Shown piece by piece: positions 1 to 7,114 of a stretch of DNA of 49,280 nt. This DNA comes from a virus, in the IMG/VR virus record IMGVR_UViG_3300028895_000137, positions 1 to 49,280 of that record. One strand, 5' to 3'. Made by a program: the position numbers and the translations under genes. Below the pieces are notes generated by a model. It searched no databases. It was not told where the DNA came from and saw nothing but the letters and a program-made list of their open reading frames with translations. Each line of letters opens with the position of its first letter. Positions within the stretch are counted from its first letter, which is position 1.

Positions 1-1
1 T

Positions 2-37
2 CCAATAGCTCCTATAGGTCCTATAGGAATTACTTAA
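2..37 (+). CDS. 3' end of a collagen-like protein (partial)
   Basis: The frame starting at base 2 reads PIAPIGPIGIT and then TAA at 35-37. The Pro-Ile-Gly periodicity is typical of the collagen-like Gly-X-Y stretches found in phage tail and fibre proteins. The two copies of CCTATAGG here (11-18 and 20-27) are explained by these codons. The stop lies 25 bases before the next start. Only 11 residues are visible, so the function is an inference. Confidence 0.4.
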   Translation, partial: PIAPIGPIGIT

Positions 38-62
38 AAAACATACCATCCGAGGAGACATC

Positions 63-290
63 ATGTCTAAGCATATTTCTGTAATCTTCTTCCTACTGTT
101 TGCAGCAAGCACAGCTCTGGCCGGTTTTGATGGCGCTAATGCTCCAGGAGGTCAGCAAGTTGGTGGAGCTCCTAATTCGTCCCAAACTGGTGGAGTAGGC
201 TATAAGAGCGGAAAGCCCTCTTCTGCTAAATCCTCTTCAGGCAGTAAGACACCAGAGGGTGGCGCTAAGAGTCAGAAAGGCAAGAAGTAA
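63..290 (+). CDS. Small exported Gly/Ser/Lys-rich protein, unknown function
   Basis: A 75-residue protein. It opens with a clear Sec signal peptide: a positive start (MSKH), a hydrophobic core (VIFFLLFAAS) and a likely cleavage after ALA near residue 20. The mature part is low-complexity, rich in Gly, Ser and Lys, with no cysteines and a basic tail (KSQKGKK), so it is probably disordered in the periplasm. A good ribosome site (GAGGAG) precedes the ATG. Its stop overlaps the next start, so the two exported proteins are probably translated together. I do not recognise the family. A role at the host envelope, such as excluding other phages, is a guess from the signal peptide alone. Confidence 0.75.
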   Translation: MSKHISVIFFLLFAASTALAGFDGANAPGGQQVGGAPNSSQTGGVGYKSGKPSSAKSSSGSKTPEGGAKSQKGKK

Positions 291-553
291 TGATTAGAGC
301 ACTCTTACTCCTTCTTTTCTCTGGAGCCTCTTTTGCTGGTCCATACGCAGGAATCACTTATTCTCATGATAATGATATGGGATTTTGCTCTGATGTAGAG
401 TATTGTGATTCAGTCAGACTGTTCGCTGGATATGACCTCAATATCACAGAAAACACTTATTTAGATGCATATGTATCATATAGAGATCAGCTAAATGGAT
501 CTCCAGAAAGGAAGCCTAAGAGTGCCTCTGTCACAATTATCCATAGATTTTGA
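290..553 (+). CDS. Small exported protein, outer-membrane-like, unknown function
   Basis: An 87-residue protein with a signal peptide (MIRALLLLLFSGASFA, likely cleaved after SFA at residue 16). The mature part has alternating polar/hydrophobic segments (GPYAGITYSHD, VRLFAGYDLNI, TYLDAYVSYRD) and ends in phenylalanine (SVTIIHRF). That resembles the beta-strands and C-terminal signature of outer-membrane barrel proteins, although it is too short for a full barrel unless it oligomerises. Two cysteines ten residues apart or less (CSDVEYC) could form a periplasmic disulfide. The start overlaps the stop of the preceding exported protein by one base, so the pair is translationally coupled. Function is unknown; surface modification during infection is one possibility. 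Confidence 0.75.
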   Translation: MIRALLLLLFSGASFAGPYAGITYSHDNDMGFCSDVEYCDSVRLFAGYDLNITENTYLDAYVSYRDQLNGSPERKPKSASVTIIHRF

Positions 554-556
554 ACC

Positions 557-721
557 ATGAATGAATGTATGAAGATCCTTTTTCGAGAGGTAGAAAGAGC
601 TGAAGATTACCTCTTCCACGCAAAAAGGACTGGAGATTTAGATCTTCAAATGCTATACTTCTCTGAGATCCAACTCCTTAAGAGGATCCTTAGAGAGCTC
701 TCGGAAGAATACAATGGCTAG
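557..721 (+). CDS. Small helical acidic/basic protein, hypothetical
   Basis: A 54-residue reading frame starting at ATG 557, three bases after the previous stop, and ending TAG at 719-721. It overlaps the start of the next gene (714) by 8 bases. The translation begins MNECMKILFREVERAEDYLF and is predicted almost wholly helical, with charged heptad-like spacing (EVERAEDYLFHAKR, LLKRILRELSEEY). It fills the only sizeable gap in this part of the operon. The ribosome site is weak, so it may rely on coupling to the upstream gene. Function is unknown. Confidence 0.55.
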   Translation: MNECMKILFREVERAEDYLFHAKRTGDLDLQMLYFSEIQLLKRILRELSEEYNG

Positions 722-959
722 GAATTACCGACAAGAATACGACAGATACCAGGGGAAACCAGAACAAAAGAAGCGTCGAGCTAAGCGTAATGCTGCTCGT
801 CGTAAGCTGATGAAAGCGGGTAGGGTAAGGCTAGGAGACGGTAAGGATGTCGATCATTCTAACGGCAATCCTAACGATAACTCAGCTAAGAACTTAAAAG
901 TAAAATCTAAAAGTTCCAACAGATCATTCAAACGGAACAAGAAGGCAGGCAAGGCTTAA
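714..959 (+). CDS. Small basic HNH-like protein
   Basis: An 81-residue, strongly basic protein. Residues about 1-35 are an Arg/Lys-rich helix (RRAKRNAARRKLMKAG). Residues 44-70 carry DVDHSNGNPNDNSAKNL followed by SxSxNRSF, which matches the D-H...N...N core of small phage HNH-type proteins. Similar short HNH-like genes often sit next to phage terminase genes, and here the small terminase starts at the stop codon (TAATG overlap). HNH proteins near terminases can assist packaging-associated DNA cleavage. Whether this short form is catalytic or only binds DNA cannot be told from the sequence. Confidence 0.7.
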   Translation: MARNYRQEYDRYQGKPEQKKRRAKRNAARRKLMKAGRVRLGDGKDVDHSNGNPNDNSAKNLKVKSKSSNRSFKRNKKAGKA

Positions 960-1495
960 TGGCTAAAAGTGACGAGAAACCCAAACTGACCCCAATGGAG
1001 GAGCTATTCGTAGAGCAATACTGCTCTGAGACGAATGGTAACGCTACTGAGGCTGCTAGACGTGCTGGGTACTCTCGTAGTGTCGTTGAGAAAGCATATG
1101 AGCTCCCTAGGAAGCATCACATAGCTCAAGCAATAGACAACTGGCGAGAAGCCAGGAAACGCTCTTTTTGGGTCACTGAGAGCCAGATACTGCAAAGGAT
1201 GTGGGAAGAGGCTAACTTCTATGATCAGGGGGCTACTCATGCAGGTAGAATCTCTGCTCTGGTTAATCTCGGTAAACATCTCGGAATGTTTGGTGAGGGG
1301 GCTAAAAAGGATGGTGTGAAAGGTGCTGGAAACACCTATAATATCATTAACTATGCCAGTGCTGATCCAATGGGGCAAAAGGTGTCCCAAGCTGTAAAAG
1401 AAAAAGAAGCTGAAGTTCTCGAAGCCCTAGAGAGTCCTGAAGAGGACGAGGGAGCACTCGTCGAAATTAAAGATTATTCTAAGTCTGAAAGGTAA
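959..1495 (+). CDS. terS: Terminase small subunit
   Basis: 178 residues. The N-terminal part (about 12-60) reads LTPMEELFVEQYCSETNGNA followed by TEAARRAGYS and is the winged-helix-like DNA-binding region typical of Terminase_2-family small subunits. A helical oligomerisation region follows (about 65-115, ITESQ/LQRMWEEAN, GRISALVNLGKHLGMF). The C-terminal tail is acidic (EALESPEEDEGALVEI). In the family this protein recognises viral DNA and regulates the large subunit during packaging. Unusually, the large terminase is not the next gene but lies 13.3 kb downstream. The start overlaps the previous stop by one base. Confidence 0.88.
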   Translation: MAKSDEKPKLTPMEELFVEQYCSETNGNATEAARRAGYSRSVVEKAYELPRKHHIAQAIDNWREARKRSFWVTESQILQRMWEEANFYDQGATHAGRISALVNLGKHLGMFGEGAKKDGVKGAGNTYNIINYASADPMGQKVSQAVKEKEAEVLEALESPEEDEGALVEIKDYSKSER

Positions 1496-1499
1496 TATA

Positions 1500-1697
1500 A
1501 TGAACACACAAGAATTTGCAGCTGCTTTAGCACAAGCTGAAGCCAAAGAGCAGAAAGCCATTCGTACTCAGAAATTACTGGATCAGCGCATGGAAGATTT
1601 AGATGCACGTGAAAAGAAACTTGAGTTTCGTGAGCAGAATATTGAAATGCGTGAACTAGCTGTCACCAAACGTGAGCAGTTGTTACAGGAAAGCTAA
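1500..1697 (+). CDS. Small coiled-coil protein, hypothetical
   Basis: 65 residues, very rich in Glu, Lys, Arg, Gln and Ala. A continuous predicted coiled coil runs through residues about 12-60 (LAQAEAKEQKAIRTQKLL, REKKLEFREQNIEMREL). There is no signal peptide or membrane segment. A ribosome site (AAAGG) lies 5-9 bases before the ATG, and the stop overlaps the next start (TAATG). Its place between the small terminase and the tail genes suggests an accessory virion or assembly factor. Function is unknown. Confidence 0.65.
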   Translation: MNTQEFAAALAQAEAKEQKAIRTQKLLDQRMEDLDAREKKLEFREQNIEMRELAVTKREQLLQES

Positions 1698-3286
1698 TGG
1701 CAACAGTCACATTCGACGGTGCAACTCGTGTAAACGATGCAGATGCAAACACCGACTGGAATAACTATGGATCTGGCGGTCCTAGTCCTGCGTCAGAGCC
1801 TCAGCTTAGGTACCAGTACTCGGGCACAGGCTCTGTTGGTGCTGTAAACAAAAAGGTAACATCGACAACCTCTAGAACTGGTGTTGAGTATAACCCCGGA
1901 TCAGGGGCTGTTGATATGACCGCGGCAGCTAACCCTCTTTGGTTTGCTAAGGTATACGTAGCTGACTTCGGTGATTTGAATTCCACTTTTGGTGTCGGCC
2001 TCATTATCGGTTCCGCCAACAATGCTTACTATGAATATAATGTGGCTGGAACAGGAGCTAATAGATCTGTTTTTAATACCTATCCAGCCCAGGGTGGCTA
2101 TCTGATTGTAGCTATTAATCCATCTATCTCTGCTTGGAGAGAGGGCACAGGTACTGGAACTCCTGCATTGTCAGCTATCGATTATTTTGCTGTAGGTGCT
2201 CAATTTGTTGTTGGTGGTGCTAAATCAGAGAACGTAGCAATGGACGCTATCGATATCGGACGAGGGCTCCTGTTAACTGGAACCAGTGGTTCATTTGCTG
2301 ACTTCCTCTCAACAGACCAGGATACAATTGCAAATCGTTGGGGTGTTGTAACAGGAAACGCTCCCGTTATTAATGCTCGTGGTCTCCTGACTATTGGCAG
2401 TGCGACAGCAACTACTTTCTCAGATTCTACTTATACTGTACTGTTTGTTGATGGTTATCATGGACCTGGAGATGTAGGAACTAAGTTCGATCTTCAGAAT
2501 GCCAGTACAGATATAACACTAGATTCTACCCTAATCGGCCTTGGCTCTAGTACTACCTCTGATACTCGCCCAGACCTTACGGTAACTGGAACCTCTGGCT
2601 CTATGAGTATTGGCGGTTCTATTACTAACCACAGAAATATAGTATTAACAAGCGTTGTAGACGTAGATGGAGCTACTTTAGGTGCTAGTGATATCACACA
2701 AAGTTCAGCACATATTCAAAATAGTACTATAATCACCGATAGTGCTTCTGGTGTCGCTGCTATTGATGATGCCACTTTTGGGCAGACGTCTGGGCTACAC
2801 GATTGCTCTTTTGTCCAAGGTGGATCTGGTCATGCAATAGAGATTACTTCGCCAGGAACTTATAACTTCTATGGGTTTACCTTTAGTGGATATGGAGCAG
2901 ACACAACTAATAGCGCTGTTATCTATAACAACTCCGGTGGTGCTGTTACTATTAATGTAAATAGTGGAGAGTCTCCTACCTTCCGAAACGGGACAGGGGC
3001 CTCTACTAGTATTGTTACTGGTCAGGTAACACTGACCCTAACTGGCCTGAAGGTTAATACCGAAGTCCGTATCTATTCAGCAGGAACGCAGACACCACTG
3101 GCCGGAGTAGAGGATTCTGGAACAACTTTCGCGTATACTTACTCATACGCTCCGTCTACTGAGGTAGACATTGTAATTCATAATATCAATTACCAGTACA
3201 TTAAACTGACAAATGTATTGTTGGGGTCAGGTGATGCCAGCTTACCGATCCAACAGATTCCTGATCGCTGGTACGACAATCCGTAG
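1697..3286 (+). CDS. Virion structural protein, beta-rich, tail-associated
   Basis: 529 residues, dominated by Gly, Ser, Thr, Asn and short beta-strands. The N-terminal half (about 1-240) resembles a jelly-roll or Ig-like structural domain. Residues about 245-430 show repeated short strands (ITLDSTLIGLG, LTVTGTSGSMSIGGSI, AHIQNSTIITDSA) like a right-handed beta-helix. The C-terminus (about 430-529) looks like a small beta-sandwich (VTLTLTGLKVNTEVRIY). Beta-helices are common in phage tail spikes and side fibres. No catalytic motif was recognised. It is the first of four consecutive structural genes with minimal spacing. Confidence 0.7.
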   Translation: MATVTFDGATRVNDADANTDWNNYGSGGPSPASEPQLRYQYSGTGSVGAVNKKVTSTTSRTGVEYNPGSGAVDMTAAANPLWFAKVYVADFGDLNSTFGVGLIIGSANNAYYEYNVAGTGANRSVFNTYPAQGGYLIVAINPSISAWREGTGTGTPALSAIDYFAVGAQFVVGGAKSENVAMDAIDIGRGLLLTGTSGSFADFLSTDQDTIANRWGVVTGNAPVINARGLLTIGSATATTFSDSTYTVLFVDGYHGPGDVGTKFDLQNASTDITLDSTLIGLGSSTTSDTRPDLTVTGTSGSMSIGGSITNHRNIVLTSVVDVDGATLGASDITQSSAHIQNSTIITDSASGVAAIDDATFGQTSGLHDCSFVQGGSGHAIEITSPGTYNFYGFTFSGYGADTTNSAVIYNNSGGAVTINVNSGESPTFRNGTGASTSIVTGQVTLTLTGLKVNTEVRIYSAGTQTPLAGVEDSGTTFAYTYSYAPSTEVDIVIHNINYQYIKLTNVLLGSGDASLPIQQIPDRWYDNP

Positions 3287-3297
3287 GAGGATTAAAC

Positions 3298-4692
3298 ATG
3301 CCCCTTATTACTGACCCCGATAATCTCAATCAAGGTACTGAGATTACTATTGATACAACTAATCTTGAGATCACTCTCAATATCGCAGGTAACTTATCTG
3401 CTGATGGTGTGACAGGACAATGCCTGTACTCATTTCTGAAAGAAGAATGGAAGAATGACGCAACCAAGATTCCATTCCTGTTCCCAATGGAAGCGATCAC
3501 GCCGGAATCGTTTGAATTCATTAACGACTGGCGTCCGGCTGATGATGCTACCCGTAAACTGCTTCGCCAGTGCGGTTGGGCAGAACGTGACGCAGGCACA
3601 ATCGTACGTGAGTACATGGGCTTTATCTCACTGGGTAACATTGACGCTACCAGTAAAACAGTGGGTGACAAGGCTTACTATGCCTTCGCAGGTGATGCGG
3701 CTCGTACTGAGTTCACCTACGCAGGCCCAGTTGATGAGGCTGTACAGATTTTCGGTGGACCGTCTGACGGCGACTTTGATGTGCGTGACCAAACCACTGA
3801 CCTGTTGACGGCCTTCATTCGTATTCAGGGTAAAACCTACGATCAGGTTACAGCAACAGACATCGGTGTAAGCACACTGACTTACATTGCTTATCGATTC
3901 CCGCTGTCGGAAGCAACAGACCTGAAATACTCAGATCAGTCTCCGTACACCGGAATGACGATTACTTATTATGCCACTCCTCAAGCGTCTGACACGTTCC
4001 TGACCAACGACTTGTCTGGTGGCCCTTATAACTTCCACGTAGTCATTGATCCAAATGGTGCGACAGCTTCCAAGACCTATGCGTTCTTGAAAGACCAGTT
4101 GCGTACTGATGCAGACATTGATGATGGCGCAGGTACAGTCAACGGCCTTCTGGCGGACGACTTGGCGGAATACGTTGGTGATACCTTCAAGACCAAAGAA
4201 ATCTCTATTGGCGGTGTGGCGCTTGATGGTGACAACCTGAACAGTAACGACATCAACTCTGTGGTGTTTGTTGATGATACGGGTGCAGAGCGTTCATTCC
4301 CATTCGTTGCAGCAGGTTCTTTGGTGTTCTCACAAACGTTGCTTGACGATACTTCTGCTGAATACTGGATGTTCTTCACTAACGATGACGCAGGTGACAA
4401 TTTGGGCAATGACTTCGGTACATCAGGTGCAATTATTGTTGATGATAACTCTGGTACTGATATCCAAGGTCTTGTCTCTGCTCATGTTGATGGTGAGATC
4501 AGTTGGGACTTTGACTATGATGGCAACACACAACGTGGTACGGGCTCAGACGGTACAGACGCACCAGTAACAGTCGTAGCGATTGGCCTTGGTGGAGCTC
4601 AATACGTTGTAACTACATCAACCATTACCCGAAACGTAGGCCAGAATATCTCGCTTGTTGCGGCTCTGGAACGTAACTACGTTAACGCATAA
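3298..4692 (+). CDS. Virion structural protein, duplicated domains
   Basis: 464 residues, with a strong AGGAGG ribosome site. No signal peptide or catalytic motif was recognised. The protein appears to hold two related segments: one around residues 35-60 (GQCLYSFLKEEWKND) and one around 255-275 (KTYAFLKDQLRTDADID), each followed by beta-rich sequence. The last 200 residues are Asp/Gly-rich (VFVDDTGAERSFPF, TNDDAGDNLGNDFG), compatible with calcium-binding beta structure. Codon choice (CGT, GGT, GCA, CTG) is visibly more host-optimised than in the flanking genes, which suggests a product made in many copies. The exact role in the particle is not known. Confidence 0.7.
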   Translation: MPLITDPDNLNQGTEITIDTTNLEITLNIAGNLSADGVTGQCLYSFLKEEWKNDATKIPFLFPMEAITPESFEFINDWRPADDATRKLLRQCGWAERDAGTIVREYMGFISLGNIDATSKTVGDKAYYAFAGDAARTEFTYAGPVDEAVQIFGGPSDGDFDVRDQTTDLLTAFIRIQGKTYDQVTATDIGVSTLTYIAYRFPLSEATDLKYSDQSPYTGMTITYYATPQASDTFLTNDLSGGPYNFHVVIDPNGATASKTYAFLKDQLRTDADIDDGAGTVNGLLADDLAEYVGDTFKTKEISIGGVALDGDNLNSNDINSVVFVDDTGAERSFPFVAAGSLVFSQTLLDDTSAEYWMFFTNDDAGDNLGNDFGTSGAIIVDDNSGTDIQGLVSAHVDGEISWDFDYDGNTQRGTGSDGTDAPVTVVAIGLGGAQYVVTTSTITRNVGQNISLVAALERNYVNA

Positions 4693-5972
4693 TGGCAGTC
4701 TCTATCGACGGATCTAGCCTCTTAATCACTCTCGAATCGGGAGTGACGGAGGTTAATGTTGCTGACATCTACAGCGATTGGAAGCGGTGGGTGATACAAG
4801 GCGATAATGCTAAGTATCTCCCCGCTTTCAGAACTGTGGGTGGTGACCCGTTGACGTCAATTATTGATGCAGGTGCGTATTACTTCTTAAGAAACGATTT
4901 AGGCTGGAGAATTAAGCCGCCCGAAGAAGATATCACGATTTACACAGCAGGAAACCTTGCAGCTCAAGATACGGGTCTTCCTGTATTCGTACCTACCACC
5001 GGTGAGTACACCGCGGCTATATTGGGCTTACAACCTGTGACACAGGGCGTTACACCAGTAATGGCGAGTCAGTTAGCTTTCGGTTCGTTTGCAGGTGGCG
5101 TTTGGGTTGACCAATCAAGCTCTTTGTCCGGCACGGGTCTGACAGAAACTGGTGAGCCTATTGGAAACGCAGCTAATCCAGTGAACAATTTCTCAGATGC
5201 CAGAGCAATCTCTGTAGCTAATGGATTGCCTGAGACTTTCTTTATCAAAGGTAATGCTACATTAGATTCTGGTGATGATGTGTCTGGCTTTAAGTTAATC
5301 GGCTCCAATGCGATCAGAACGGTACTGACTGTGAACGACGCGGCAGAGACCAACAACTGCACTATTGAAGACTGTTATCTGGTTGGTAATTTGGACGGTA
5401 ACACGTTGGTAGAGCGATGTGTGGTTGATAACGTCAATTACATCAACGGCTTTGTCCATAATAGTATGCTTGCCAATGGTACGATCTATTTGGGCGGTTC
5501 TCAAGTTGCTAACTTCTTAGGATGTTACTCCGGGGTTCCCGGTACAAGTACACCAACACTTGATTGTAATGGGCTTAGTAATGATCAATCGACACCGCTG
5601 GCTGTACGTGACTATAATGGTGGTATTAAGCTTGTTGGCTTGGACGGTGGTGCAAGTGTATCAATCGATCTAGTTGCTGGTCAGGTGGTTATTGATTTGA
5701 CTACATGCAACAATGGCGATGTTGTTGTACGTGGTAATGGCAAAGTAATCGATACTAGTGGTAATACTCTGATGTCAGGTACATATAATACCAATCTGGT
5801 AATACGCAATGAATCTAATTTTGGTAAACAGATCCAGGAGCTCTGGCAGCTACAGGGTCTGGATCCCAATAGTCCAATAACTGTTACACCGACCTCTAGA
5901 ACGGCTGGAGATATTGATCAGACGATAACTGGAGATGGAGTAACTACTACAACTGTAACAAGAGACCCATAA
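4692..5972 (+). CDS. Virion structural protein with C-terminal beta-helix-like region
   Basis: 426 residues, start overlapping the previous stop by one base. The N-terminal region (about 1-140) contains VADIYSDWKRWVIQGDNAKY and FLRNDLGWRIKPPEED, which I associate with a recurring phage structural module found beside tail genes. Residues about 190-370 have short repeated turns (CTIEDCYLVGNLDGN, VERCVVDNVNYINGF) typical of a beta-helix. A short C-terminal tail follows (IQELWQLQGLDPNSP, residues 382-396, then TVTPTSRTAGDIDQTI). Its context suggests a tail or fibre-network component. No enzyme motif is seen. Confidence 0.68.
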   Translation: MAVSIDGSSLLITLESGVTEVNVADIYSDWKRWVIQGDNAKYLPAFRTVGGDPLTSIIDAGAYYFLRNDLGWRIKPPEEDITIYTAGNLAAQDTGLPVFVPTTGEYTAAILGLQPVTQGVTPVMASQLAFGSFAGGVWVDQSSSLSGTGLTETGEPIGNAANPVNNFSDARAISVANGLPETFFIKGNATLDSGDDVSGFKLIGSNAIRTVLTVNDAAETNNCTIEDCYLVGNLDGNTLVERCVVDNVNYINGFVHNSMLANGTIYLGGSQVANFLGCYSGVPGTSTPTLDCNGLSNDQSTPLAVRDYNGGIKLVGLDGGASVSIDLVAGQVVIDLTTCNNGDVVVRGNGKVIDTSGNTLMSGTYNTNLVIRNESNFGKQIQELWQLQGLDPNSPITVTPTSRTAGDIDQTITGDGVTTTTVTRDP

Positions 5973-6497
5973 ATGGCTGTCAACCCTCTTCATACAGCCA
6001 CTGAGGGTCTATTAGGTGGAGGAAGCCCCTTAACTATTGCAGCTAGGGGGCTCTTATCCAATTTGGCTGGGGACAATGCAATAGTCCCTGTAGTCAATAT
6101 TGCACTGACGCCTTGGGTCCTCCAGGCAGATGTGCCTCTATTACCAAATGATGTTGATCTGACAGCTTCGAGCATACCGATCACATCAAACATCCCTCTC
6201 GGGATGACTGGTGAGTTAGTTACCCTAGGGGTTGTAGAGATCCCAGTAACAACTCATCCAGGAACATGGGAGCTTCCTCCGAGTATCTCGGAAATTCCAA
6301 GCCTTAATGTTCCTATAGACACTCAAACGCCTCTAGGTCTAGAAGGCGAGATGTCTGTTATAGCGGTCCCTAATATCCCTATTAGTGTCAGTATACCTTT
6401 TGCATATACGGCACCGTCAGGGTTCCAACCTTGGAAAGAGACCATTAGGTACACCCTGTACTTACAAAGGAAGACCTGCTATACTCTTAAACGCTAG
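5973..6497 (+). CDS. Tail-associated protein with IP-x-x repeats
   Basis: 174 residues, starting immediately after the previous stop. From residue about 40 on it consists of degenerate repeats around the pattern [N/S]-[I/V]-P-[I/V]-[T/S] (VPLLPND, SIPITSNIP, EIPVTTHPGTWE, NVPIDTQTPLGLEGE, NIPISVSIP). The same pattern recurs in the linker of the 2095-residue protein downstream and throughout the protein at 13419-14447. The C-terminus (IRYTLYLQRKTCYTLKR) resembles the end of the latter (TLQLQRAERRTSYITKS). I infer an extended beta-strand linker or adaptor. No known function is recognised. Confidence 0.65.
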   Translation: MAVNPLHTATEGLLGGGSPLTIAARGLLSNLAGDNAIVPVVNIALTPWVLQADVPLLPNDVDLTASSIPITSNIPLGMTGELVTLGVVEIPVTTHPGTWELPPSISEIPSLNVPIDTQTPLGLEGEMSVIAVPNIPISVSIPFAYTAPSGFQPWKETIRYTLYLQRKTCYTLKR

Positions 6498-6501
6498 CAA
6501 A

Positions 6502-6515
6502 CTTTAGATCTAAAG
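6502..6515. repeat. Perfect 14-base palindrome before a structural gene
   Basis: CTTTAGATCTAAAG is a perfect inverted repeat in the 33-base gap between two structural genes. It ends 6 bases before the AGGAG ribosome site of the gene at 6531. It could be a protein-binding site or a weak RNA hairpin, but it is short and there is no direct evidence of function. Confidence 0.35.
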
Positions 6516-6530
6516 AATAGGAGAATTTGA

Positions 6531-6983
6531 ATGGCTACCACTACTGGTACTAATAACCTCTATGATCTCGTAAAAGAGAAATTGATGGATGGCACTATTG
6601 ATCTGGATAATGACACCTTCCAGGTTCTGTTGACCACCTCTGCATATACCCCCAATCAAGCCACCCATGACTTCGTTGATGATATCACTAATGAGGTTAC
6701 TGGTAACGGTTATGCTCGTCAGACCCTGACCTCTGTTCAGTGGGTAACGTCTGGTGGTGCTAATGGTCAGATGAAGTTCGATGCTGCTAACCCGGTATGG
6801 ACTGCATCTGGCGGCTCTATTGTTGCTCGTTACTGGGTTCTGTTCAAGAATACCGGTTCTGATGCCACTTCTCCTTTGATGGCTTACGGCCTCTTGGATG
6901 ACACCCCGGCTGATGTGACGACTACTGATGGTAATACCCTTACCCTCAATGTGAATGCTAATGGCTTCTTCACCGTAGGTTAA
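6531..6983 (+). CDS. Abundant-type virion structural protein
   Basis: 150 residues with an AGGAG ribosome site. It matches a small beta-rich structural family that I have seen in many phages (NLYDLVKEKLMDGTIDLDND, FQVLLTTSAYTPNQATHD, GYARQTLTSV, ARYWVLFKNTG, PLMAYGLLDD). It shares fold-level features with the 190-residue protein at 24004-24576 (YTPVAGDTA, AVTAYGAFLIS). Codons are strongly host-optimised (GGT, CTG, ACC), and a structured terminator follows directly, both consistent with a high-copy virion protein. Decoration or tail-fibre attachment are possible roles; the sequence does not decide. Confidence 0.7.
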   Translation: MATTTGTNNLYDLVKEKLMDGTIDLDNDTFQVLLTTSAYTPNQATHDFVDDITNEVTGNGYARQTLTSVQWVTSGGANGQMKFDAANPVWTASGGSIVARYWVLFKNTGSDATSPLMAYGLLDDTPADVTTTDGNTLTLNVNANGFFTVG

Positions 6984-6995
6984 TGCTTAACACGG

Positions 6996-7087
6996 CCCCT
7001 CTTATTGCTTCAGGCTGGTGGATACCAGCTAGCTCAACTACGAGCACGCATCGTCCGTTGACGGTGGGCAATACTGAGGGGTTTTTT
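6996..7087 (+). terminator. Multibranched intrinsic terminator
   Basis: CCCCTC (6996-7001) pairs with GAGGGG (7076-7081), and inside it ATTGC (7004-7008) pairs with GCAAT (7068-7072). Three hairpins lie within: GCTGGT/ACCAGC (7014-7019 with 7024-7029), GCTC/GAGC (7032-7035 with 7042-7045) and CCGT/ACGG (7055-7058 with 7061-7064). Six thymines follow at 7082-7087. The T-run after a GC-rich stem is the classic intrinsic terminator end, but the cloverleaf-like interior is unusual. No tRNA T-loop or acceptor pattern is present. Confidence 0.65.
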
Positions 7088-7114
7088 CTTTATCCGCTCT
7101 ATATGGATCAATAG

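Noticed and set aside
1-37. Tandem CCTATAGG as a T7-like phage promoter
   Set aside because: The period-9 repeat is fully explained by collagen-like Pro-Ile-Gly codons ending at a stop, and no similar sequence precedes other genes.
1004-1390. A 128-residue frame antisense to the small terminase
   Set aside because: No recognisable domain or start signal; opposite to the direction of the whole block.
6984-7114. A tRNA gene, because the fold is cloverleaf-like
   Set aside because: No T-loop consensus, no acceptor/CCA pattern and no anticodon-length arm; the T-run indicates a terminator.
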